Source: Arabidopsis thaliana (lineage: Eukaryota; Streptophyta; Magnoliopsida; Brassicales; Brassicaceae). From it: DNA of 64,000 bases. The stretch is from contig NC_003076.8 of NCBI RefSeq assembly GCF_000001735.4, forward strand, positions 13,457,835 through 13,521,834, given 5' to 3'. Positions 43,651 through 55,075 of this stretch are shown here, piece by piece; the stretch's first letter is position 1; the number at the start of each line of letters is the position of its first letter. The position numbers were made by a program, and so were the translations under genes. Below the pieces are notes generated by a model. It was not told the DNA's origin and made no database searches. It was given only the letters and a program-made list of their open reading frames with translations.

Positions 43651-45938
43651 ATGATTCTCGCCAATCCTCTTCCATTCACTCCCTTGAAATCGGTAAAACC
43701 TTACAAGAACGCTTGGCGTATTCAGGTTAAATTGCTTCATGTTTGGAGGCAATATTCTGTAAAGGCTGGTGAATCCATTGAAATGATTTTGGTTGATGAA
43801 GCTGTACGTATTATAGTTACAACTTTATGTTTTCGTTAACCTTATAGTGTGTTCAAGCATCATTTTTCTCTACTACTTATTATTTAAATTATTTTTGTCA
43901 TATAGGGTGATAAGATGTATGCTGCTGTGAGAAGAGAGCAGATCAAAAAGTTTGAAAGGTGCTTAACCGAGGGTGTTTGGAAGATCATTACGACAATCAC
44001 TCTAAATCCTACAAGTGGCCAGTATCGTATTTCTGACTTGAAATACAAGATTGGTTTTGTTTTCAAAACCACGGTCTCTCCATGTGATAACGTTTCTGAT
44101 GCTTTGTTCCTCTCACTTGCTAAGTTTGATGTGATCCTCTCTGGATTCGCTAACTCAAATATCTTGCACGATTAGATTGAATTTTCATATTATTTTAGAA
44201 CATACATGCATTATTTCTTATGTAGTCATTATATTCACATATTTATTGTATTTGTCTTTACAGATGTTATGGGTCAGGTTGTCGATCGGTCTGAAATCCA
44301 AGATCTTAACGCTAACAACAAGCCCACAGAAAAAATCGATTTCCATTTGAGAGATCAGCAGTACAAACAATCTATATTCATATACATTCTTATTTAAAGT
44401 TTTTTTTTTTAACTTTTTATTAATAAATTTATTCTTTCCATTTTTAGTGACAATCGCTTGGCATGTACACTTTGGGGGAAGTATGCTGAGATTGTTGACA
44501 AAGCTTGCCAGGAGTCAACCGATGGTATTGTTGTTTGCTTAATCCGATTTGCGAAGATCAATCTCTACAACGGTAATTATATTTTAAAAACACGATCTTA
44601 TATTTTTAAAACAGATACTAGGAGTGTTTCCAATTCTTTTGATGTTTCACAAGTCTTCTTGGATCCCACGTCGGCTGAGTTGGGTCTTTTTAAGCAAAGG
44701 TAATTGTATTTATTTGTCACTAAATATATTTGTTAATACATAATATTAAGCAAACTATATTTTCTTGATGTATAACATACCAACTGATGGGTTAACTTTG
44801 GGAAGTTCTGGATCTTTTCACAAGAGGCTCTATGCACCAAGAATTGGAGATGACGATGGTGATTATCCAAGGCAAACAATCAAGGAAGTCCTCACATCTT
44901 CTGATGTATTATTCATTAATTTATTTATCCTACTAACATTTTTATTACATTTTTATATTTTTAGCTTAGTTTGTTAATTCCTCTTTATATTCATTTGAAG
45001 GTGGGTAAGTGCAAAACAGTTTGCACTGTTTCGGCAATTGATACAGATTGGCCGTAGTACTATTTTTGTTGTCGTGCTCACAACAAGAAGGTTGTCAAAG
45101 AAGAAGCTATCAAACTTGAAGATGTCAAGCAACCTCAAAAGCCAAGATTTTGGTGTGAAATATGCAATGGTTTTGCAAAATCTGTTGTTGCCAAGTTAGT
45201 CTTTATGAAATCTTTATATTGAATGTATTATTAATTATAATTTTGTGTTTAGAAGCTAATAATCCTATTTAACTTTTAGGTTTTGGCTACATCTCCATAT
45301 TATGGACCAAACCGGTGAAGCTAGATGCATGTTATTCGATAGTCATGCAAAGGAAATTCTTGGCACTACTGCTGCCCCTAAATTGCTTGATGGGTCATTT
45401 GATGAGGTATAATGCCTTTTTTTTTTTAAACTCTTTCATTAAAATGACCAAGTTCATGTTATAATAATCTGTATTTTCTGTAGATCGAATATCCAACTGT
45501 TTTGCCTGATGTGATCAATGGTTTGAAAGGCAAGACTTTTCAGTTTCTATTGTGCATTCAAAGGGAAAACATATTTGGTGGATATGATTCATTCACTGTT
45601 GCCCGAGTCTACACCGGTAACATTGTCGATGAAATCGTTCAAGAAGACTCTAATGCATACGTTGATCCATTATCTTTATTTCGATCGAACAGGTTTGACA
45701 AATAACATTAAACTATTCTAATTATTTCTCAAAATTTTTTAGGGTTTTCTTATTAAAATGTTTTTGTATTTTCATATAGGGTTCCCTTATGCTCACTAAT
45801 GGTGTTGACCTTTCTGATGTCGATTTGTCGTCAACCTCTACTCCATCATCAAAACGAAAAGATTCAGATGATGTTGATGGAAATGATCAGGCTAAGTGTT
45901 CTACGATGACCATGTCTGAGGAACGCTCCGGCGAATGA
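43651..45938 (+). pseudogene. RPA1-like (70-kDa replication protein A) gene, broken
   Basis: RPA1 binds single-stranded DNA through OB folds. Exon-like pieces encode, in order, an N-terminal OB fold (MILANPLPFTPLKSVKPYKN...), a linker DVMGQVVDRSEIQDLN, a second OB fold with ACTLWGKYAE and a long C-terminal DNA-binding domain with the zinc-ribbon region (YYFCCRAHNKK...FWCEICNG) and FQFLLCIQ. Lesions: no GT donor after the second exon (about 44172), no AG acceptor near 44768, and a TAG at 45055-45057 where the family has an aromatic-rich DWxxYYF segment. A Ser/Thr/Asp-rich tail ends at 45936-45938. It lies in the outer Helitron, upstream of two intact relatives. Confidence 0.85.
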
Positions 45939-46803
45939 TGCTCAATGACTACTCCAGCTTTGATCGTTTTCTTCTTTCTTATTTATTTGCTTAAAGTTAT
46001 CAGAGTTGTTTTATTTTTTAAGATCTAAACTATCTTTATTTTATTTGCGAAATTTTTTTGGGAATTAATAAAGTTATTTCAATTATATGTCGTTTAGTTT
46101 TGTTAAATCTAAATTTTTGCAATACAAAGAGCTGAGATTTGATTACTCTCTTAGTCTCACCAAATATTATGTTGTAGAATTTTGACACAAAGTAAGAATA
46201 ACAACTTTTCATTAAATTTTATTATTTTGTTAGTTTAACTATAGTATTAGTTATATTTCTCTCTTGTTTTATTGGTTAACAATAAAAATAGTAATGATGT
46301 TGTTGTACAACATCAATCTTGATTAAAGAAGAAAAAAACTCAAAACATCAATTTTCAGAAAACAAATCTACACTATTTTTAAGAAACACATCATTTGGTT
46401 TTTATAATGTTAATCATACTAATAACTATAAACAATTTTTTAATTTTGTATTAAATATTCTACAAAATCAAAAATAGCAAAGATTTTGTACACTAAATAA
46501 TTCGTCTTATTAAATATGATTAATCATGATAACTCAAACAAAACAACCTATTTCTATTTTTTCATTGATTCTCATTTTTTTAATTATAATATTTAGTAAC
46601 ACGATAAGAAATAAATGTCATCATTATTGTTCTATCCTATAAGAAATCCTATTGGTTCTAGACGATTCGTTTCCTTTTTACACTTCAACTTTTCATCATT
46701 GTATCTTTTCCTAATTATATGAAATCAAAAACCTTAAGTCTAGAACATTTAGGTTTAACTCTTTATCTTTCTAAACAAAAAAAAACTTCCTTCGATACAC
46801 AAG
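45939..46803. other. Intergenic between RPA-like genes
   Basis: AT-rich; should hold the 3' end of the first RPA-like gene and the promoter of the second. Nothing else seen. Confidence 0.45.
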
Positions 46804-48137
46804 ATGTCTGTTTATAAACTCACCGATTTGAGGGATAACTCAACAAACTGGAAGATTAACGTCAAGATCCTATCAATTTGGAATCATCCTCCAAACAGTC
46901 ATGGTGAAATTATGACCATGATTCTTCATGATGACAAGGTTTGTATTTTCACTTTTTTTTCTTTTAATCCCAATTTACTTTGTTATTATTGAAACAGATC
47001 ATCACAAACTATTTAATCTTTGACTTGTTTGGACTTTTTCAGAATAACCGTGTTGATGCAACAATTCCTCAAGGAAACTATCACAATCCCTTCCGTCCGT
47101 TTCTCAAGCCAGGCACATGGATTCACATCTCTGACTTTCGGGTCATTGTTCCTCAATCAAGGGTTAGGTATTCGTCCTTTTGTTTTCACATCAAATTCAT
47201 TTGGGAAACAAGTGTTTACCCTCTCCCGGAACTTGTGAAAAGAGACTTCTTTGACTTCATTTTTCCCATTGATCTTAAGTATCCATGTCTTGAGGATTGG
47301 GATTATGTCACGGGTAAGTTTTTAGTCAATCTATGTTCTTCTCATTTTAAGAATTAATTTATGATAGTAATTTATGTTATTATTTTTGAAATATGGTATC
47401 TACTCTATTATTTTATACTTAGATGCAATGAGTGAGGTGACAAATATCTCGGCTATTAAGAAATTTCCATTTGTTTGTCGCCAAGGTGAAACCGACTATG
47501 AATCAAGATATGTCTCATTCGAACTTTTGGACAATATGTAAGTTGTAGTGTTTTTAAGTAAGTTTAGTAATGCAATGCTTAGTTTAATATTAGCTTAATA
47601 ATGTGTGAGTAGATGTGTCATCTGTCTGAAAAATTAGCTTAATAATGCATTGCTTAGTTATATTGGTTAGGGGAGAGAAAATGAAATGCTATGCTGTTGG
47701 AAGATGCTGTGAACTTTTTGTTATAAATTTCTCAAAATGTATCAGTTCAGCCTCTTATAACTATCAGCCCATTGTTGCCATTGTGAGATTTTGGAGAATT
47801 GCTGAGATTGAGGGTTAGTTATTTTGTTTCTATTGTAATTCTATTTACTTATGATTATTATTTGTATTATATAATTTTAAATGAAACTAATGGAACAGGT
47901 GAGAATGTTTTGAAGAGTGAATTTGGATGTTCAAGAATTTACCTCAATCCAACCAATTTTCCTGAGATAGATATTCAAAGCTACATGTAAGAATTTTATC
48001 ATTTTTTTATTGTATTCGTTAACCATAACATCAATTAATCAATATCGATTTTTTATTTTCTCTTTTACAGCCGCGGTTTCGAAGATTATGATGAACTTCC
48101 AGAGAACCCAAGGATGGAAGTGATTGAAGAGAATTAG
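46804..48137 (+). CDS. RPA-like single-strand DNA-binding protein (DUF223/OB-fold), intact
   Basis: Six exons join without a break to 272 residues: 46804-46938, 47043-47313, 47423-47537, 47671-47813, 47899-47986 and 48071-48137, all GT/AG. The protein starts MSVYKLTDLRDNSTNWKINV and contains a first OB-type fold (about residues 1-90, NWKINVKILSIWNHP...MTMILHDDK), then a second with FVINFSK and VAIVRFWRIAEIEG, and ends with the acidic MEVIEEN. Plant DUF223 proteins are RPA1-like and presumed to bind single-stranded DNA. Exon number, phases and lengths match the next gene, so the pair arose by tandem duplication. It lies inside a Helitron, on the strand opposite to the element's orientation. 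Confidence 0.82.
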
Positions 48138-49349
48138 GAGTTTGACCTCCCATCTCCTATTCTTATTTAAATTATGTTTTGAACTTATTTTAATTTCCTG
48201 CAAACTTTGTCATTTTATGTTATTTTTTTTATAAATATGCTTATGTTTTGAACTTATTTAAGTAATGTATTCCCTTTTTATTTTCATATATCTTATGTTT
48301 TGTTAAACTCCTAAGAAAGTTTACAAGTAAAACATAAAAATCTACAAACAAACTCATATATAAATTTGCAACGATTACATATAAATACAATTGTAGAATT
48401 TGTTTATTTCTTTAAAAATACTATCTTTTTTTTTTTTTCACATATCATTATTTATGATTCTTTTCAAAAGGAAATAAAAAAATTATTGGGTATCAAGAAT
48501 AAAACATTAAAAACTTTGAGATAAATCATTCTTGGAAACATCAGGATCATTTATTATTAAGTTCATTTTTTTTCAACTCATGTCATTGTCTTATACAAAA
48601 AGTAATCTTAAATATTTAGACTCTTTATATTTATAACCCTACAAAAGCATTATCTTCCAGTATCATGTCTCTCATATTAAAATAATATTGATTTTGAAAA
48701 CCTAGGTACTGCTTTTAAAGTTTCTTTTTGGATATAGATGAAAATCACATCATTACCTTTGTGGCTTAAAAATAATCGATACATATATAAAAGTTAGAAT
48801 TTAATTTCTAAGGAATGTAATATATATATATATATATATGATATCAGTTTATTCTAAATATATTTTGCTCTCATATATATTTTTTGGAATAATAAAGTAG
48901 ATTTTATTGAGTAGATACAAATATTAACATCTATATTCTCTTCAATCTATTTATGAGACTTGCTTTCTCAATTAAATCTATTGTTCACATCTTTTCTTTC
49001 CATCTTTTCCAAGATTGATAACAAGATTAGACAACTCATCCAAGAGATATGACAACTTATGTTACATTTTGTTTCTTACAAAATTTATTAAAATTCGCAA
49101 GTAACCATAAAAAGCACTATAATTTACCATCGAGATTCCAAATTCGATTGACAAGATTTGCATGGCATTTAACTTTTTCTATTTAATATACGCGCTTATT
49201 CTTTTGGGCAAAAAAAATAAAATACAAGTAATATTCCTAAACTGTCAAAGGACACATAACCTGAAAAAAGGTAACCTCCCCTCTTATTTTCATCTATTAC
49301 TTATCTTCGCCATATTCCTTCTACCCTATTAGTTTCAAAAAAAAAAAAG
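48138..49349. other. AT-rich intergenic with a TA microsatellite
   Basis: A (TA)n run lies at about 48819-48838. No gene is supported. Confidence 0.5.
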
Positions 49350-50705
49350 ATGTTGAGAGATGATAGAGATGGTTATTTCAAAGGTATCTCATATCTGTCT
49401 CAACTTTCTCAAAAAAAAAAAGATTGGAAGGTTTTTGTGAAGCTGCTATGTTGGTGGGTAACACTTCCTCATGAGGGTGGGAAGTGTTACCAAATGATCT
49501 TGTGCGACGAGATAGTAATTTGTTTTTTTGATCTAATCTATTAATAATTAAATAGTATTCCTTGGATCTAATCTATTAATAATTCATAAGTCAATTTTGT
49601 TTTTTAGGGCACAATGATTGATGCTATTTGTGCTTATTTCTACACTGGATATGATGTCCCTAGAGTTCTCAATGAAGGAGGTTGGTTTTTCTTGGAAAAC
49701 ATACTTCTGATCAAATCAGTCGTCGGTAGAAAACCTTCCTTAACTGATAATAAGTTGAGAATCAAGTTCCTTCAGACTACCAAAATGACTCCTCTGCCTA
49801 ATAGAGAACCAAGTAGCTTTTTCCGATTTGCTGCCTTCTCTATGATCGAAAACAAGACTATTAATTCTTCAGCTGTTCATGGTAAATTTCTTATTTAGAT
49901 TTTTCACTAATACAAAGTCTATTTTTTTAAAAATATTAATCTTTCATATTATAGTTTTTTTTTGTTTGTAGATGCTTATGGTATTGTCGTGAGAGTTGGG
50001 AATATAACAAGACCGGACTTTGTCCCTCAAGCTTCAGAAAATACTATACTTTCTCATTTTCTCGAATTTGAGATTAAAAATTCTTGGTTAGTATTTTCCA
50101 ATATATAGTTCGTCATCTATTTGCTTATATATTTGAATGCACAAACATAGTAAATATTGTTATCTTTATAGTTGGTTTAATTCATAGAACTTAGATGTTT
50201 TGGTGTAATAATTTGATATTGTTATTAGGGGTAAATCTCTCATATGTGTTGCAACCGGATATACTTGTGAGTTGTTTGTGCAATTATGGAGGGGACTTGG
50301 TCTAGAACTTGGTTATCACTGGAACTTTGGTATGAATCCTACAATCTGTGTGCTACGATTTTGGAATGTTGATGATCATGAAGGTATATTTAAGACTCAT
50401 TTTATGTTATCTATAATTTATATAGCTACTTCATATAATAAAAAAGTTAATATTTTAGGTCGTCAATGTCTAATCTCACATAATGGTGCTTCAAGAATTA
50501 CATTCAATCAAAGTTACCCACAAATTAACATGGATCGCGTCAGGTAAGAACGTTTATATTTACATTATCCCTTAACTGTTTATTGTATTTTTTAAAATTT
50601 TGGTCTTGGTTATTTTTATTTTTTCTATTTTCCTACTGTTTCAGAACTCAATTCCTTCAACGAATGCAAACACCTGAGCTAGATGAAGTTGTGGACGAGA
50701 ACTGA
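49350..50705 (+). CDS. RPA-like single-strand DNA-binding protein (DUF223/OB-fold), intact
   Basis: Six GT/AG exons join to 284 residues: 49350-49514, 49608-49881, 49972-50086, 50229-50383, 50459-50543 and 50645-50705. The protein starts MLRDDRDGYFKGISYLSQLS and shows the same order as its upstream relative: OB-type fold with DWKVFVKLLCWWV and CYQMILCDE, middle segment with FFLENILLIKS and IKFLQTTK, then ICVATGYTCELFVQLWRG and VLRFWNVDDHE. It ends LDEVVDEN, like the IEEN tail of the upstream copy. Presumed single-strand DNA-binding; no functional lesion seen. A shorter version starting at a later ATG is possible. Confidence 0.8.
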
Positions 50706-51031
50706 AAATGCAACCCCAGACCCCTATCTATCGTTTTATTTAAAAACTTATCTACATATGTTTTAAAGTTGTACTTTTAAAGACTTTGTTTTTTTTTATT
50801 GACTTTCTTATGATTATTTCTGTTAAACTTTAACTTTATTATAACTCCTTTTATTTAATGCTTACTAAATAACAATATAACCGTAAACTTAGATCAAATT
50901 ATAACTGCTTTTAGATTGACCAATTATTAGGTTATTTTGATTTAAATAATTTTGATATTTTATTGATTTTAATAAAATGTATTTGGATTGCAAATTTTGA
51001 TTACAATGTAATCTAAAATATGAGTTAGATA

Positions 51032-53581
51032 TCTACACTATTAAACAAAGAAAAATAAAACCAAACCTTAGAGTTTATTAGAAGATTTTTCCAAAGAAAT
51101 ATGTCGTTAAAATCAACATCGTTAGAGAATCTTCTATTATTTCAACTCTTATATATAAGTGCCATAATAGAATTAAATTATAGATTCTGTTGTTAACAAT
51201 ATATTTGCATATATATTATTTCCTAATTTTTAATCACTTCCATTATTAAAAATATTTTAAAATTTTGTTACTTATTTCTATCCATTATTATTAACTTTTA
51301 TGGAAATTTTGTTATTATATGTCTCAAACATTATAGGATCCTGTGATTATTAGTAATTTATCCAAAAAGTTAAGACAATTGGTATTTATATAAGAACTCC
51401 AATTAATAATAAGGATACAATATTTATATTATTTCCTAAAATATAAGACTCGCCAAATTTTTAATTTTATTAATAATTGATTTATTCAAAATATATTACA
51501 GAATCTTCAAGATTGATGTTTGACTTGAAATGTCATGACTGTTACTACTTTTTAAAAAAGTTGCGTCTAAAACATGCCTCTACGGTGTATTGTCTCTCTT
51601 ATATATATATATATCGGTATTATTAGCATCTCATAAAACGAATACAAAAAAATAACAAAAACATTTCTGCCAAAAGATGGAATCGTTTCATCCTCTTTCA
51701 CTGTTGAAACCGTCTATTAGATGATGGTGTATTCGTGGTAGAGTTGTGAGGACATTCTTAGTTTCGCTGGTTCCATCTTCAAAGGTTATGGGTTTGATTC
51801 TCGCCGACGAACATGTAAGTATTGACTGTTTTGTAATGATAATTCTAGGTTTGCATGTTTTAGAATTTTGATTAGTATGTTTGATCCGTAGGGTATGACT
51901 ATTGAAGCTACTGTTGGGTATAAGATGTCGGATCACTATAAAGATTTTATTAATGAAGGAGAATGGGTAACGATAACAAATTTTGGAGTTGTTGAGAACT
52001 CGGGTTCTGTCAGGGCAACAACTCATAGCTTCAAAATTGGATTTTCTGTTGACACTGTCGTCAAATTAACAAGTCCGGTACACGCTATTCCTCACTATCG
52101 TCTAGCATCCTTCTCTTCGATTATTGATGATGAAATCGATAAATCTGTTTTAGTCAGTGAGATCTTTATGAATTTGTTTGTTCCTTATTTTATATCATTC
52201 ATCTTAGGGTTCATTGGTTTTGTCATTTTCAATATCAATTATATATATTTGACTCTGATTTATTTTAATTAATTTATGTAATTTTTTGGAGATTTGGTGG
52301 GAGCGATCTATGATGTTGGAGAATTTATTAACACAAGACCTAAGCAAAACATCGTTGATGATTTGACGCTAACATTCAAAATAAGTGATAATGAGTAAGT
52401 TTCCTTCTTTGATAGTTTAATTCGAATTACCTAAATTATACTATTCTAATAATATTTTTGATTTTATGTTTAGAAACCGTGTTTTGGAATGTCTAGCTAC
52501 TAAGAAGGAAGCTCTTGACTTTGATCATAATTATCGTCAATATGGTGGTGGAGTTATTGTCGCTGTTCTTGGTTGGTGGAAGATTGAGCGTTATTTTGAT
52601 GGTACAAAGAACATACGTGTTTGCACCGCATGCCCGATATCAACCGTCTTTCCGGATCCTGATATTCCCGAATCTAACGAGATCCATGAGATGTAATTAT
52701 ATAAACGGAATATCTATACTATTATTTATAATTGCATACCACATTTGTTTGTTTTGTTGGCTCCGTGATGAAGGTGCAAGGAATGGCGGTTGAACATCTA
52801 CTTAAAAAATGTTTTTACATGTAGCCTATTGAACTCGGTCTATTATTATTTTAATTTCTGTATGAACATATTTCCATTTTTATTTCTGTATGAACAAGTT
52901 TACATATTTCTAATTTAGAATACGTTCTAAATCTTGATATCTTACAATCTCGCATCGCTATTATTGACAAAATTTAATATGATTCATCCTAAAATAAATC
53001 TTAGAAGGTATGACAAAATTTAATATCGTAGATTATTGCTTTTTTTTTAAACATCTTAATATTGCTTTATATATCTAATTCTACTATTTATTAATTCGTC
53101 TGTCTATATCAGAATTGCAAAATTTAGAAAAATATATTTATTATTGCTTTGGCTTATGTCTCATATAACATAATTATTTTATCAACAAATGTTAGTTTCA
53201 CATTCTGTAAATATAAACATATATAAAATTAGAAATTTTCTGATTATGAGATACTGTTAAACTTGTATAACACTTACATACACGAAAGTGTACAAAGCTA
53301 CTATGTGTAAACCTACGTATACAAAATATAAAATTACGTTCCCAAACGTACATATTAACTTAGACATTGTTTTCATGCTACAACTCTAGGAAACTATATA
53401 TACTTACCAAAATATTGTTTGACGAGACTAAATATATTTATTTTATTCCAATGATACATAATATACAACTATATGTTTACATATAATGAAAATAAAGTAG
53501 AGTTTATGTTGAATACACATAACTTATATTTGATGATTGATTTAAACAAAGATACCGTGCGTAGCACGGGTACTGACCTAG
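51032..53581 (+). mobile_element. Nested Helitron (plus orientation) carrying a fourth RPA-like gene
   Basis: The 5' end reads TCTACACTATTAAAC at 51032, preceded by A. The 3' end has the hairpin CCGTGC-GTA-GCACGG (53555-53569) and closes with CTAG at 53578-53581, followed by T. Removing it restores the 5' end of the surrounding Helitron. Length 2,550 bp. It holds only the broken RPA-like gene; the rest (52697-53554 and 51032-51676) is AT-rich without genes. Confidence 0.7.
51677..52696 (+). pseudogene. RPA-like (DUF223/OB-fold) gene with a premature stop
   Basis: Four exon-like pieces, 51677-51814, 51892-52156, 52292-52394 and 52474-52696, join in frame over 243 codons and match the two intact relatives in order (WCIRGRVVRTFLV, then HYKDFINEGEWVTITNFG, DLTLTFKISDNE, ALDFDHNYRQYGGGVIVAV). 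A TGA at codon 16 (51722-51724) breaks it. No other lesion is evident, so inactivation looks recent or a downstream start is used. Confidence 0.75.
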
Positions 53582-53594
53582 TTAATAGTATAGA

Positions 53595-55075
53595 TTACGT
53601 ACCCTTAAAATTCGCTTTTATAGTTGTACCATTGACTGAAGTCGATACACATATAACTTTGAGTGTTTAATGCATTGATTTTTACAAATATATAATTTTT
53701 ACAAATCTCAAGTTGTTTATAAGATACAAAGTGAGATTAAAAGTATAAAGAATAGATTGTGTAGATTCTTTCATAACAATCTAATATGATATAATTTTGT
53801 ATTTTCTTACTTTATCAATATTGTATGATTTATAAGAGTTTTACTAAGTAGACATTGTAAAATTTGGTTTTGGAGGAAAAAATTAATATCAAATTATTTC
53901 GTAAGTTATACTAGTTCTACCAGTATTATCGCAGTTTTGTCATAAGTTCTATTAGTTTTACCAATATTACTGTGTTACCACATAAACAATGCATTGTATT
54001 ACATCATGAAAACCCAGTGTTACATAGTTATCCAAGTCGAAACTGTTTTGTAAAACAAAAATTGTCTTTGTCTCGACCGCCTTTTTAAATACACATATCC
54101 TCATCCTAATCCTCATAAATAGTCTAGTGTTCCTCAGTTCCCACCAGCAATGCATTGAAACTCAATTGCAATTTAACCTTACTTTTGTATACGCCTAATT
54201 TGTGTATATCATACCTTCTATTATTGAAAGTGTTTTTTTCCCCTAATGTCATTATCATTAACTATACTTGCGACATTCACATTTTAAAATGTATGATAAC
54301 GTTCTCGCTCATTGTCTGCTGCAAAAAAAAAATACAAAAACTCGGTCAGTAATACTAGTTATACTATATGTATCAGTAAGACTAGTTTTATTAGTTATAC
54401 TACAAACATCAATAATACTAGATTGGATGGTTTCAGATTCAAATCTACAATTCACAACGATTCAACATTTGATATCCATTTATCACCCATTTAAAGAGTT
54501 ATTTGACCCAAACACTATGCATAAACTTTCAATTTATAAATCTAATTGAATTGAATCCCTAAATTTATAAACCTAAAACTTCAATTTCAAGCTTTCTAGA
54601 TTTGTTACATTTAGCTTGTTTGGTTTATTTTTTTATAAATTGTAAAGATGAAAATACCTTTTCTTTAATGAAACTTGTTTCTTATTTGTTTTTCTCGGTT
54701 GTAACTTTAAAACAATTATAAATTAAAAATAGAAAAGAAAAAGAAAGGGTATTTTCATCTTTACAAGTTTCATTAAAGAGGAATGGGATATGAAGATTAG
54801 TTTAGGATATAGGAATTTGATGTTTATAAAAAATGAGATAAGAGATGATTTCTCCAATTTGGTGACATTACCCATAATCGGAGAACACAAGATTGGAGAA
54901 AGTTCATAACGAAGATGTCTTTGCACCTATAGATTCGGATGCAAAATCAAAGAAGGCGAGATTGGAAAATTCAGATGATTGGAGAAAAAAATTAAATCAG
55001 CGAATATCTAGGGGTGTGATTCTGATAAAATCGTTGATTGCATTGGTGAGATTGAACACAAAGACTATATATATG
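53595..55075. other. Likely residual MULE interior between two Helitrons
   Basis: Mostly AT-rich. An inverted word pair GTAAAGATGAAAATACC (54644) and its complement (about 54750) plus TTTAATGAAACTTGT and its complement could fold. A short frame at 54893-55075 is rich in Lys/Asp/Glu but is not recognised. Confidence 0.35.

Larger units (their letters stand above)
40721..53594 (-). mobile_element. Helitron carrying RPA-like genes (minus orientation), hosting a nested Helitron
   Basis: On the minus strand the 5' end reads TCTATACTATTAA (53594 leftward) preceded by A, once the nested Helitron is removed. The 3' end reads CTAG (40724-40721) followed by T, with a hairpin CCCGCAC-loop-GTGCGGG at 40732-40749 eight bases inside. 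These are the structural marks of Helitrons: insertion between A and T, 5' TC, 3' hairpin plus CTRR. Span 12.9 kb, or 10.3 kb without the nested element. It holds three plus-strand RPA-like genes. I find no Rep/helicase frame, so it is non-autonomous or has lost that gene. Confidence 0.65.

Noticed and set aside
53555..53581. GC hairpin read as a transcription terminator
   Set aside because: The hairpin is followed by CTAG rather than a T run and matches a Helitron 3' end, with a matching 5' end 2.5 kb away.
40721..53594. Rep/helicase gene of an autonomous Helitron
   Set aside because: I looked for long frames or helicase-like segments on both strands and found only RPA-like exons.
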